Below are positions 44,424 to 52,400 of a stretch of DNA of 64,000 bases, piece by piece. This DNA is from Maribacter aquimaris (GTDB lineage: Bacteria; Bacteroidota; Bacteroidia; Flavobacteriales; Flavobacteriaceae): assembly GCF_014596745.1 (NCBI RefSeq), contig NZ_JABTCF010000007.1, positions 174,527 through 238,526 of the forward strand. Direction: 5' to 3'. A program made the translations under genes and the position numbers. The notes under the pieces are model-generated. The model was given only the letters and a program-made list of their open reading frames with translations. It was not told the DNA's origin and ran no database searches. The first letter of the stretch is position 1. Every line of letters begins with the position of its first letter.

Positions 44424-46148
44424 ATGAATTATAGAACACTTTTTACGATACTTCTTTTGGCACTTGTACTTCCTGTAACCGGCCAAACCGAAAAGGACAA
44501 ACAATACAATCTTGCCGTAGGGTTTAGACTAGGGTTGCTCATGGATCCAACATTGGAAGGGAACTTTGAAATGACGAAAAAGAAGATCCTTGAATATGAT
44601 GTGGATGAAGTACGGATTTATGGGGGAGGCAATGCGATTACCTATAAATACATCGATATAAAGGGTTTTCCTGAAATAAAACAGCAAGGCAATCCTGAAG
44701 AGTTGGACAAATATAAAAAGGGATTGAAATGGTTTAAAGACCACGGAATCCGAATTACTTTAAGTGGTGGTGAACCCAGTTTGCCGGGAATGGATTACTA
44801 CAGCAAGGACAAAAACAGTTTTTTCAACCTTTATCCAGAGGCAAAATATTTGGAAAATGGCCTGCTTTGGAAATTTTACGAGGAAAGGACCTATGCCCTT
44901 TTCAAAACGTTCCCCCAAGTAGATGCTACTGATTATTTTCTTTGGGAAACCCCGATTTTGGATGACCTTAATTATTTTCCGGGTATAAAATGGCAAAAAC
45001 CCATTACTTGGCATAAAGGCGAGAATCAATATTATTCCCTAGCGGATTATTTAACCGAATTCATGGCCGCCGTTATTAGGGGTGCCAACCGTGCAAAAAA
45101 GGATTTCTCTATTTTGACTTTTAGCCATTATCCATATCAGGAAAAATTATTGTTGGAGTCTTTGAAAGAACTTGAACGAAGAAATGAATCCTTTTTAATG
45201 GTGCATAAGTCCCAACCAGGGGATTGGGATCCGTACAAAGGGCCAAATAATATCATGATGCAGACGCAAACCAAAGCTTCCCTACTATTTGATGGTGTTG
45301 GGGAGTATTGGGGAAGGTCCCTCGTACCGTATTGTTTCCCTGAAGAGATACAAACCAGGGTTCAACATGCCATTGAGCACAATAAAAGTATTCAAACATT
45401 GGCCATGCGTACCTATTGGGAAGACGACCAGACGCTGTTCAATAATTATAACGAGATAAATTTGTATGCGCTTGCACGCTTTGCCAAAGACCCCTATATC
45501 GATGTGGAGGAAGTATGGACCGACTGGGCAAAAGGGAAATTTGGTGAGGTAGCGGCGCCTACAATGATAAAGGTCCTGAAACGGACCAATGATATTGGTA
45601 ACTTGGTCTATTATTTTAAGGGGATTTGGGTGCAGGAGCATAGTAAAATCGCTTCCCTTGATTATATGACGGGCCAAGTGTTACATACAGGTAAATCAAT
45701 GATCAATTGGAATCCTGATGATATCAAGAACAATGCGTTGATCGAGGCGTTTGTTTACAATCCTACAGAGGAAATAATAAAAATGGCGATTGCCGATCGC
45801 AAACAGGCTTTGGCTATGTGCCAAAAATCGATTGCAGATGTAGCATCGATAAAAAAATCACTTTCAAAGGAAGAGTATCAAAAGATCAAAGTGGAACTTT
45901 TGATTATGGAAGATTTTGTGAAGGTGAGCTTGCCCCATATTGAAGCCTATCTACGATATATAATCAACCGGGATCATCCTACAAGTCAAAACTTGGTTTC
46001 ATTATCGAATTGTCTTGAAGAATTGAAGGGAATGGCCCTTCAAATGGATAAAAAATACGGAGCTGAGAACTATTTGATTTCAAGTGATACGATTTTAAAA
46101 TTTGTTACGGATATTGAACAACGTGTAGCAACGTCACAGAGCAAATAA
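44424..46148 (+). CDS. Secreted TIM-barrel glycosidase candidate, family not recognised
   Basis: 574 aa. Signal peptide (LFTILLLALVLPVTGQ). The body begins NLAVGFRLGLLMD and EVRIYGGGNAIT, then GIRITLSGGEPSLPGMDYY, ATDYFLWETPILDDLNYFPG (possible catalytic Glu/Asp) and FSILTFSHYPYQEKLL, reading like alternating strands and helices of a barrel. The second half has TLAMRTYWEDDQTLFNNYNEINLYALARFAKDP and EEVWTDWAKGKFGE, close in style to the C-terminal helical region of GH67-type alpha-glucuronidases (NxYAxxRLAxDP then EExxxxW). The last 130 residues are helical. I infer a uronidase-like or related exo-glycosidase, but no family signature is firm. It lies between a sulfatase and a GH20 in the second locus. 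Confidence 0.5.
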   Translation: MNYRTLFTILLLALVLPVTGQTEKDKQYNLAVGFRLGLLMDPTLEGNFEMTKKKILEYDVDEVRIYGGGNAITYKYIDIKGFPEIKQQGNPEELDKYKKGLKWFKDHGIRITLSGGEPSLPGMDYYSKDKNSFFNLYPEAKYLENGLLWKFYEERTYALFKTFPQVDATDYFLWETPILDDLNYFPGIKWQKPITWHKGENQYYSLADYLTEFMAAVIRGANRAKKDFSILTFSHYPYQEKLLLESLKELERRNESFLMVHKSQPGDWDPYKGPNNIMMQTQTKASLLFDGVGEYWGRSLVPYCFPEEIQTRVQHAIEHNKSIQTLAMRTYWEDDQTLFNNYNEINLYALARFAKDPYIDVEEVWTDWAKGKFGEVAAPTMIKVLKRTNDIGNLVYYFKGIWVQEHSKIASLDYMTGQVLHTGKSMINWNPDDIKNNALIEAFVYNPTEEIIKMAIADRKQALAMCQKSIADVASIKKSLSKEEYQKIKVELLIMEDFVKVSLPHIEAYLRYIINRDHPTSQNLVSLSNCLEELKGMALQMDKKYGAENYLISSDTILKFVTDIEQRVATSQSK

Positions 46149-46286
46149 CCAAGTAGTGGATTTGCACCATATTCCTAGTGGATATGCTAAATAGATTGTA
46201 GATAAGTTTGTGTTCAGGGATTTTGAGGCGGTACTTATTCTTGTAAAAGAAAATCCGGGACCTTGGGATTATTAGGCTGACCTGAT

Positions 46287-46382
46287 ATGGTTGATTTTAA
46301 CGGGCAACCCGATAAGCTTGGTTTGTTTGCGGAGATCACCAATTTTTTATCTGAAGTAAGCAACAAAAATCAAAAGAAATAA
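46287..46382 (+). pseudogene. Possible 3' remnant of a lost gene before the GH20
   Basis: A 31-codon open stretch, MVDFNGQPDKLGLFAEITNF and onward ending NKNQKK, with protein-like composition and a terminal basic tail. Upstream in the same frame a TGA interrupts a short continuation (GTLGLLG). It reads like the C-terminus of a degraded secreted enzyme; the parent family is not recognised. The rest of 46149-46434 has no gene. Confidence 0.35.
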
Positions 46383-46434
46383 AAAACACCCAACCATTTT
46401 TTTGAATGACCCTTTATAACCTAAAAAATTAATA

Positions 46435-47976
46435 ATGAGGATACTATCAATAACGATCTTTATGCTTTTTTTTATTTCCTGCGACCAAACTACGTCATTT
46501 AAAAAAGAGGATTTCGATACGAATATTATTCCACAACCTAAAATGATCGACAAGGGTAGCGGAGTGCTCTTGTTATCCGGCCAAAGCAAATTGTATTCTC
46601 CCCAATCCGATGTTTATCCTTTATTGGACCTATTCATATCGGAAATAAACAAAATCACGAACATTGAACTTGGTACTACCGACACTAACAACCATGAGGC
46701 AGATATTCTTTTTCAAATTGATGCCTCAATGATTGGCGAAGAATATTCCATTGAAATAGGTAATACGATCAATGTAATCGGAGGAAATTACAAGGCTTTG
46801 GCAAAAGCTAAATCAACTTTGCTGCAGCTGTTAGGTAAGGAGGAAGGAAAACTGATGTTTCCCATAGTTACGATTAAAGATAACCCCAATGCTTCCTATA
46901 GGGGATTATTGGTGGATTTGGCCAGACAATGGCATGAAATCCATACGATCAAGAAATTAATTGATTTGGCCGCATATTACAAAATCAATTATTTACAGTT
47001 GCATTTCACAGACTATCAATCCTATACATTGCCGTCCACCAAGTATAAAAATCTATCAACCCCTAACAGACATTATACTTTTGAGCAGCTAAAGGAACTC
47101 GAGGCATATTCACAATTACGGGGAATAACTATCATTCCTGAGATCGATATACCGGGCCATTCAAGTCAGTTCGTAAGAAAATATCCTGAAATATTCGCTA
47201 TCAAAGATACCGTGACAAATCCTTGGATAATAAACATGGGAAAAGAGGATGCATATGAGGCCTTGGATTTTATAATTGGGGAAATCTCATCCATATTCGA
47301 GGCTAGCCCCTATTTCCATATTGGTGGGGACGAAGCTATTTTTGATAAAGTTAGTGAAGACCCCTTTGTCCAAAATTATATAAAGACACATCAGATAGAC
47401 AATGATGTGCATGAATTATATAGGCACTTCTTGGTAAGGATGAACGGAATTGTAAAAAAACACCATAAACAAATGTGTGTTTGGGAAGGTTTTAGACCCA
47501 ATGGTAAAATAAAGATTCCCAAGGATATCATTGTTTTTGAATTCGAAACCAATCGTTACTTGCCAAACGAACTGATCAAAGATGGATATACAGTAGTCAA
47601 TACTTCTTGGAAACCACTTTATGTGGTCAATGAAAAGAAATGGGAACCAAAAACGATATATGCATGGAATATGTGGAAATGGGACAATTGGTACGATAAG
47701 GCCCCTTCCTATAATCCTATACAAATGGAAAAATCCCCTTTGGTGATCGGCGCCCAAATGTGTTCGTGGGAACAATCGGAAAAAGTAGAAATACCAAGCC
47801 TCAGAAAACGATTGCCCGTATATATGGAAAGAGTGTGGAATACGGACAAAAAAATACCTTTTGAAGAAGTCATGAACCATATTGATATCTTGGATGACCG
47901 CCTTTCTAAATTGATCAATGACAATGAACAGGATAGTTTGTTACACGGTCATAATTTTACAAAGGATACCCAATAA
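46435..47976 (+). CDS. GH20 beta-hexosaminidase-like lipoprotein, divergent
   Basis: 513 aa. Lipobox FISC (Cys16). Residues about 28-145 form the non-catalytic alpha/beta domain found before GH20 barrels (IIPQPKMIDKGSGVLLL). The barrel has YRGLLVDLARQWHEIHTIKKL, ITIIPEIDIPGH, and the catalytic pair Asp299-Glu300 in YFHIGGDEAIFD; C-terminal aromatic segments include IYAWNMWKWDNWYDK and VIGAQMCSWEQ. The common HLTDDQ motif is HFTDYQ here, so substrate preference may be altered. Canonical GH20 enzymes remove terminal GlcNAc or GalNAc by substrate-assisted catalysis; within a sulfatase-rich locus a 6-sulfated hexosamine or another sugar is possible. Last gene of the locus. Confidence 0.85.
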   Translation: MRILSITIFMLFFISCDQTTSFKKEDFDTNIIPQPKMIDKGSGVLLLSGQSKLYSPQSDVYPLLDLFISEINKITNIELGTTDTNNHEADILFQIDASMIGEEYSIEIGNTINVIGGNYKALAKAKSTLLQLLGKEEGKLMFPIVTIKDNPNASYRGLLVDLARQWHEIHTIKKLIDLAAYYKINYLQLHFTDYQSYTLPSTKYKNLSTPNRHYTFEQLKELEAYSQLRGITIIPEIDIPGHSSQFVRKYPEIFAIKDTVTNPWIINMGKEDAYEALDFIIGEISSIFEASPYFHIGGDEAIFDKVSEDPFVQNYIKTHQIDNDVHELYRHFLVRMNGIVKKHHKQMCVWEGFRPNGKIKIPKDIIVFEFETNRYLPNELIKDGYTVVNTSWKPLYVVNEKKWEPKTIYAWNMWKWDNWYDKAPSYNPIQMEKSPLVIGAQMCSWEQSEKVEIPSLRKRLPVYMERVWNTDKKIPFEEVMNHIDILDDRLSKLINDNEQDSLLHGHNFTKDTQ

Positions 47977-48028
47977 GATCCCAGTTCACTATAGCATCCT
48001 CTGTAACCTTCAACGCAAAAATAAAAGC

Positions 48029-48133
48029 TTTTAGGGCACAGTTCAGAGGCGTTAGGAATATAGAATTCTTTCTATTTAGACTATCAAATATATTTGCCTA
48101 AATCCAAAATCCCACAACTTTTTGACTTGATCC
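48029..48133. repeat. 105-bp direct repeat, copy 1
   Basis: From TTTTAGGGC to CTTGATCC. Copy 2 at 49118-49222 is the same length and differs at two adjacent bases (AGGGCACA versus AGGGCGTA). The two copies flank the collagen-like lipoprotein gene. No transposase is present. Confidence 0.9.
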
Positions 48134-48158
48134 CTAATAGCCCCATAAAACAAAAGTT

Positions 48159-48179
48159 TTTTGGGCATTCAACCCAAAA
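48159..48179. terminator. Short hairpin downstream of the collagen-like gene
   Basis: TTTTGGG and CCCAAAA with a 7-nt loop. It lies 183 bp after the GH20 stop and 112 bp after the collagen-like gene stop (opposite strand). T-runs are weak, so function is uncertain. Confidence 0.35.
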
Positions 48180-48291
48180 TTAGTTTCAATTTTTCCATCA
48201 GTGAATATAGAGTTCAAATATTATTCCTATTTAACTTCTTAACAAGGTTTTTTTAATTGTAATTAACTTTTCATTTTGAGAAAGTTTTTAC

Positions 48292-48996
48292 CTAGTATTC
48301 TATACCGTAATAATCACAAACAGCTTTGTAATCTTTTACATCTACACCAGCTTGTGCAAGCTCGTTAAGAACCTGTTCTTTTTTGTTGGTAGAATTACCT
48401 TTTAGTGCCGTTGTACTTGTAGACTCTATTATAATTACTCTACCAGAATCTAAATCACCCGCAGAAATATTTACACTAATACCATCACTATCTGCATAAT
48501 CAAAATAAATATATCCAACTCGCAGATTTATTTCAACAGCAAAATCAAACGACCAAGCATCTGCAGGACAGGGTACGGGTGTCCAATAAGTCCCACTATT
48601 TAAATATGTTAAAATAGCATCGTTATCCAAAACATCCTGTGTAAGTTGAGGAATGGTTAAATAATCATCAAAACCTGAAAAACTAGAGGCATCAAAGGTA
48701 AAGTTTCTCACATTTGCATTACCATCATCACCGTCAGCTCCATCTGCTCCATCTGTACCGTCAGTTCCATCAGCTCCATCTGTTCCATCTGCACCATCAG
48801 CTCCATCTGCACCATCTGCTCCATCTGCGCCGTCAGCTCCAGCTATTCCTTGTTCCCCTTGAGCGCCTTGTAGTCCATCCATTCCATTTTCCCCATCTTC
48901 TGAAGAACAAGAAAATTGAACAGAAATTAACAATACTAATAGGAAGTGAACAGCTCCTTTTAAATTTTTTCGAATTGATTTTGATGAAATTACCAT
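48292..48996 (-). CDS. Collagen-like repeat lipoprotein
   Basis: 234 aa. SpII signal with lipobox QFSC (Cys30), then about 20 uninterrupted Gly-X-Y triplets from Gly35 to Gly92, mostly GAD and GTD, preceded by GLQGAQGEQGIAG. Such segments form bacterial collagen-like triple helices. The C-terminal globular part (residues 95-234) includes FDDYLTIPQLTQDVLDNDAI, YWTPVPCPADAWSFDF and VGYIYFDYADSDG, a pattern seen in small Bacteroidota surface lipoproteins of unknown role, ending AVCDYYGIEY. It probably forms a trimeric stalk on the cell surface (inference). The triplet DNA is itself a 9-bp-scale repeat prone to length change. The gene stands alone between two 105-bp direct repeats. Confidence 0.85.
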   Translation of the reverse strand: MVISSKSIRKNLKGAVHFLLVLLISVQFSCSSEDGENGMDGLQGAQGEQGIAGADGADGADGADGADGADGTDGADGTDGTDGADGADGDDGNANVRNFTFDASSFSGFDDYLTIPQLTQDVLDNDAILTYLNSGTYWTPVPCPADAWSFDFAVEINLRVGYIYFDYADSDGISVNISAGDLDSGRVIIIESTSTTALKGNSTNKKEQVLNELAQAGVDVKDYKAVCDYYGIEY

Positions 48997-49117
48997 GAAA
49001 GTTTGATTTTTATAATTTATCGCATTAAATATCCTAATATTACATTACAACATGGCTGTTTATTGTATGAAGGACACTTTATATTGTATAAATTACTATT
49101 AATTGGGCTTGATCCGT

Positions 49118-49222
49118 TTTTAGGGCGTAGTTCAGAGGCGTTAGGAATATAGAATTCTTTCTATTTAGACTATCAAATATATTTGCCTAAATCCAAAATC
49201 CCACAACTTTTTGACTTGATCC
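49118..49222. repeat. 105-bp direct repeat, copy 2, bounded by CTTGATCCG
   Basis: 103 of 105 bases match copy 1 (48029-48133). CTTGATCCG stands just before it (49108-49116) and at its end (49215-49223); CTTGATCC also ends copy 1 and occurs at 49279-49286. The paired 9-mers look like a target duplication or repeat boundary. Confidence 0.9.
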
Positions 49223-49322
49223 GTAGAATTCTTCCTTTATAGATTAACTACAATCTTTGCATAAACACAACAATTGTTCTTGATCCAATGTTTCACCCTT
49301 GTTTCACCCCTGCCAAAAAAGA

Positions 49323-49531
49323 AAGGCCCCGCATTTCTGCGAAGCCTTGTCTTTGTTACTGTGGGCCCTACTGCCCCGAAGCGTCGGGGGAACCAGTGAC
49401 CCTAAGATGCTCTGGAACAACAAACCCTCATGCCCGAAAACATCCTTCCAACATATCGCTGGCAGGGACCTACCTAGTAAAAATCTATCTTTTTTGAATA
49501 CAATACGCGGAAAGAAATTGCACATAAAAAA
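49323..49531 (-). repeat. tRNA-Val-derived unit 1 with terminator-like hairpin
   Basis: A 209-bp unit repeated in tandem at 49532. On the - strand it contains a decayed tRNA-Val 3' half (T-arm and GGGCCC acceptor, 49363-49413). The T-loop has been replaced by a hairpin (CCCCGA-AGCG-TCGGGG, 49374-49389) and the anticodon arm is missing. It ends in a hairpin (49323-49348) followed by T's. Confidence 0.75.
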
Positions 49532-49729
49532 AAGGCTCCCGATTTCTCGGAAGCCTTGTCTTTATTACTGTGGGCCCTACTGCCCCGAAGCGTCGGGGGA
49601 ACCAGTGACCCTAAGATGCACTGGATCAAAAAAACCTCATGCCCGAAAACATCCTTCCAACATATCGCTGGTAGGGACCTACCTAGTAAAAATCTATCTT
49701 TTTTGAATATAATACGTGGAAAGAAATAA
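49532..49729 (-). repeat. tRNA-Val-derived unit 2 with terminator-like hairpin
   Basis: Copy of unit 1 at 209-bp spacing, with the same T-loop hairpin (49583-49598), the same missing anticodon arm and the same downstream block (CCTTCCAACATATCGCTGG). The terminal hairpin at 49532-49557 (AAGGCTTCCGA/TCGGGAGCCTT on the - strand) differs in sequence from unit 1 but keeps its pairing, and is followed by T8. Confidence 0.75.
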
Positions 49730-49731
49730 AA

Positions 49732-49758
49732 AAGGCTACCTAAAATTTAGATAGCCTT
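49732..49758 (-). terminator. Terminator of tRNA-Val
   Basis: On the - strand AAGGCTATCTAAA pairs with TTTAGGTAGCCTT (one mismatch) and runs into T's, 3 nt after the tRNA 3' end. Confidence 0.8.
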
Positions 49759-49760
49759 TG

Positions 49761-49835
49761 TGGGCCCTACTGGATTCGAACCAGTGACCCCCTGCTTGTA
49801 AGGCAGGTGCTCTGAACCAACTGAGCTAAGAGCCC
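49761..49835 (-). tRNA. tRNA-Val(TAC)
   Basis: The - strand folds as a cloverleaf: acceptor GGGCTCT/AGGGCCC (one T-G pair), D-arm with AGCTCAGTTGG, anticodon arm CCTGC-CTTACAA-GCAGG with anticodon TAC (reads GTA, valine), T-arm ACTGG-TTCGAAT-CCAGT, discriminator A. CCA is not encoded. It lies 58 bp downstream of the folC stop on the same strand and carries its own terminator. Confidence 0.95.
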
Positions 49836-49893
49836 TAACGGGGTGCAAATATAGAATAGTTTTCGTTTTCCCAAAAGAAAAAAACAAAAAAAA

Positions 49894-51105
49894 TCAAACT
49901 ACTTCAGCTACCGTAAAAGTACTACCCCCAATAAATATAAAATCATTCTTTCCTGCTTTCTTCTTAGCCGCTTTAAAAGCCTTATTTACAGAATCATAAG
50001 CTTCCCCCACCAATCCTTGTTCCCTAGCCTTCCCTACCAAGGTCACAACCTCCAAACCACGCATTATATTAGGACGGCAAAAATAATACTGCGCATTTTT
50101 AGGAAAAAGTGGCAATATACGGTCTAGGTCCTTCTCCTTTACAAAGCCAAGAACCAGATGTAAGGTCCTGAACTCTTGCTGCGCCAACTGTTCGGTTACG
50201 TAGGCTAGTCCCTCCTTATTATGTGCCGTATCGCAAACAACCATTGGTTTTTTATCAAGAATCTGCCATCGCCCCAGCAGACCGGTATTCGCGACCACTC
50301 GCATCAATCCTCGTTTGATGTGTTTCTTTTTGACGTTAAACCCCTTTAGTTCATCCAAGACAGAAAGTACTCCCTTCACATTCCTGATTTGATAATTCCC
50401 TAATAAGGAGGTCTTGTACGTTTTGTGTTCGACATGATCCGCAAAAACGATCTTCGCATGCTTTGATGCTGCAATAGCCGAAAAGACTTCTGCGACTTCT
50501 TCTTGATATTCACTAACGACAACTGGGATATCCGTTTTAATGATACCTGCTTTTTCCCTAGCGATTTTCGAAAGGGTATCTCCAAGCATATCCAAATGAT
50601 CCATCCCGATATTGGTAATCAATGCCACTTCGGGGTTTAGGATATTGGTCGAATCCAACCGACCTCCAAGTCCCACCTCAACCACGGCTATATCGACTTT
50701 CTTGTGGGCAAAGTAATCAAAGGCCATACCTACGGTCATTTCAAAAAACGATAATCGGTTTTCCTCTAAAAAGACCTTATTCCCCTCAATAAATCGCACT
50801 ACTTCCTTTTTTCGAATGGTCTTCCCATTGATTTTTATACGTTCTCTAAAATCCTTTAGATGTGGGGAGGTGTATAAACCCACCTTATACCCTGCTTCTT
50901 GAAGTATGGAGGCCAACATATGACTACTGGAACCTTTTCCATTGGTACCTGCCACATGTAGACTTTTAAATTTTGTTTCCGGATGCTTTAAAAAGGTTGA
51001 GAAAGCTTGGATATTATCCATTTTGCCATTATACGCGACTTTCCCTTTTTGCTGATAGACGGGAAGTTGTGTGAACATCCAGGCCAAGGTTTCTTTATAG
51101 GTCAC
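49894..51105 (-). CDS. folC: Dihydrofolate synthase / folylpolyglutamate synthase
   Basis: 403 aa with Mur-ligase architecture. The P-loop is HVAGTNGKGSSSHMLASIL (about residues 50-68), followed by the folate-binding loop YTSPHLKDFRERI, DIAVVEVGLGGRLDSTN, LITNIGMDHLDMLG and VVCDTAHNKEG in the C-terminal domain. It adds glutamate to dihydropteroate and folates using ATP, in the cytoplasm. The start is GTG at 51105, directly abutting the TAA of tonB (TAAGTG), which argues for translational coupling; the first in-frame ATG is 9 codons in and would shorten the N-terminus. Last gene of the exbB-exbD-tonB-folC cluster. Confidence 0.95.
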   Translation of the reverse strand: MTYKETLAWMFTQLPVYQQKGKVAYNGKMDNIQAFSTFLKHPETKFKSLHVAGTNGKGSSSHMLASILQEAGYKVGLYTSPHLKDFRERIKINGKTIRKKEVVRFIEGNKVFLEENRLSFFEMTVGMAFDYFAHKKVDIAVVEVGLGGRLDSTNILNPEVALITNIGMDHLDMLGDTLSKIAREKAGIIKTDIPVVVSEYQEEVAEVFSAIAASKHAKIVFADHVEHKTYKTSLLGNYQIRNVKGVLSVLDELKGFNVKKKHIKRGLMRVVANTGLLGRWQILDKKPMVVCDTAHNKEGLAYVTEQLAQQEFRTLHLVLGFVKEKDLDRILPLFPKNAQYYFCRPNIMRGLEVVTLVGKAREQGLVGEAYDSVNKAFKAAKKKAGKNDFIFIGGSTFTVAEVV

Positions 51106-52005
51106 TTATCCCCCTAATTTAAAATTGACCACCACAAAACCAATTTGTTGGCTAGGTGCGTTGGAATCCAAATTCCACTTATGCTTCAATGCAGTTTTCT
51201 TTGCGGGTTCCAATAAACAAGGATCATTATTGGTTGTGCCCTTAACCCCTGGTATTGCACTGATTACCTTTCCTGTGCGGTCTACAACTATTTTTACAAC
51301 GACCCGGCCTTCTTGGTTGCATTCCTGTTGTACCGCGCCCTTACTGACCAAAGATCTTCCATTTAAACCATACCCCCCTGTTCCACTTCCAGAACCAGGA
51401 CTCCCGTAATAACTTGTTGCATAGGGATCACCATCGGGTTGCCCCTTGTCACCAGGTCGATTATCGTCGCCTTCACTACCTGAAGCCGTACCATCGGATT
51501 TATTGAGTCCCCCCATAAGCTTATCCAATTCCGCTTTTTTGGCCTCTTGTTCCTTTCTTTTTTGTTCTTCGGCTTCCCGCTTTTCACGTGCAACCCTATC
51601 TGCTTCCGCCTTAGCTTTCTTCGCTGCCGCATCTGCCTTACGTTTGGCTTCTTGCTGTTGTTTGATCTTGATGGATTCCTCGCTTTCTTGGGTAAGTACC
51701 TTTTCTGTCGGCTGTTCTTTCTCCACTACTTCTTCCTGTACCTCTTCAGGTACGGCTTCCAGTACTTGTTCTTCCTGCACATTGGGAGGTTCGGGAATGT
51801 CCAAGGGTTCCGATCTGATTTTTTCTTTGGGTTGGGTATCGCCCATACCAAAATCCATTGTACCAAAATTCACCGAAATACCATTTTCGATGGGCGGATC
51901 CATATAGGTCAGACCAATATAAAAAAGCAATAGTACAAGTGCACTCAACAAAGCTGTTGTGAGTGTAAATGATTTTTTCTTGTGTCTCGTATCTAAAAAC
52001 GACAT
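51106..52005 (-). CDS. tonB: TonB-family energy transducer
   Basis: 299 aa. One N-terminal membrane anchor (TLTTALLSALVLLLFYIGLTY), a long periplasmic Glu/Pro/Lys/Ala-rich rod (EEVQEEVVEKEQPTEK; AAAKKAKAEADRVAREKREA, probably helical), a Gly-rich linker, and a C-terminal TonB-like domain (VVVKIVVDRTGKVISAIPGV ... GFVVVNFKLGG). It transmits proton-motive force from ExbB/ExbD to outer-membrane transporters such as the two SusC proteins here (inference for those partners). The ATG overlaps the exbD stop by one base (TAATG), so translation is coupled. The C-terminal domain has two cysteines that could form a disulfide. Confidence 0.9.
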   Translation of the reverse strand: MSFLDTRHKKKSFTLTTALLSALVLLLFYIGLTYMDPPIENGISVNFGTMDFGMGDTQPKEKIRSEPLDIPEPPNVQEEQVLEAVPEEVQEEVVEKEQPTEKVLTQESEESIKIKQQQEAKRKADAAAKKAKAEADRVAREKREAEEQKRKEQEAKKAELDKLMGGLNKSDGTASGSEGDDNRPGDKGQPDGDPYATSYYGSPGSGSGTGGYGLNGRSLVSKGAVQQECNQEGRVVVKIVVDRTGKVISAIPGVKGTTNNDPCLLEPAKKTALKHKWNLDSNAPSQQIGFVVVNFKLGG

Positions 52006-52391
52006 TAATTAGGTCGCACGGCCAGAATAACCTTATAATTGTTCCTATTGGCAATATCCATAACGTGTACTGCCTCTTTTATGGCAACGCTCTCCTCTGC
52101 CCTTAGGATTATTGTGGGTTTATCCTGTCCTTTCAGTGCCTTTTTTAATTCAATTTCAATGTATTCTCCGTTGATTCTCTCGTTGTTCACAAAATACTCC
52201 AAGTTCTTATTTATACTGACGGAAACATTTTGTGTATTCGTGGATTTTCCTTTCGCCTTTGGCAATAGTAAATCCAACGCATTGGGCGAATTTGCCGTTA
52301 ACATAAAAAATATCAACAACAAAAAAACAATATCTGTCATAGACGACATACTGAAGTCCGGACTTACTTTATTTCTTCCTTTTAGTTTCAT
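52005..52391 (-). CDS. exbD: ExbD/TolR biopolymer transport protein
   Basis: 128 aa, normal for the family. Cytoplasmic start KLKGRNKVSPDFSMSSMTD, then the single membrane helix DIVFLLLIFFMLTAN containing the proton-carrying Asp (Asp20), and a periplasmic domain ending VIDIANRNN-like (HVMDIANRNNYKVILAVRP). It works with ExbB as the proton channel that energises TonB. It starts 9 nt after the exbB stop and overlaps tonB by one base. Confidence 0.94.
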   Translation of the reverse strand: MKLKGRNKVSPDFSMSSMTDIVFLLLIFFMLTANSPNALDLLLPKAKGKSTNTQNVSVSINKNLEYFVNNERINGEYIEIELKKALKGQDKPTIILRAEESVAIKEAVHVMDIANRNNYKVILAVRPN

Positions 52392-52400
52392 ATTGCTCTG

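Noticed and set aside
48720..48840. Short tandem repeat that could be taken for a CRISPR array
   Set aside because: The 9-bp-scale periodicity encodes Gly-X-Y triplets; there are no spacers.
48714..48998. Histidine/leucine-rich + strand frame
   Set aside because: It is the antisense shadow of the Gly-Ala-Asp repeat of the collagen-like gene.
49288..49706. Open + strand frames across the tRNA-Val-like units
   Set aside because: They arise from repeated noncoding sequence (hairpins and tRNA pieces); the same peptide repeats with the DNA units.
49323..49731. Two 209-bp repeats that could be taken for intact tRNA genes
   Set aside because: They lack the anticodon arm and have a palindrome in the T-loop, so they cannot fold as a tRNA.
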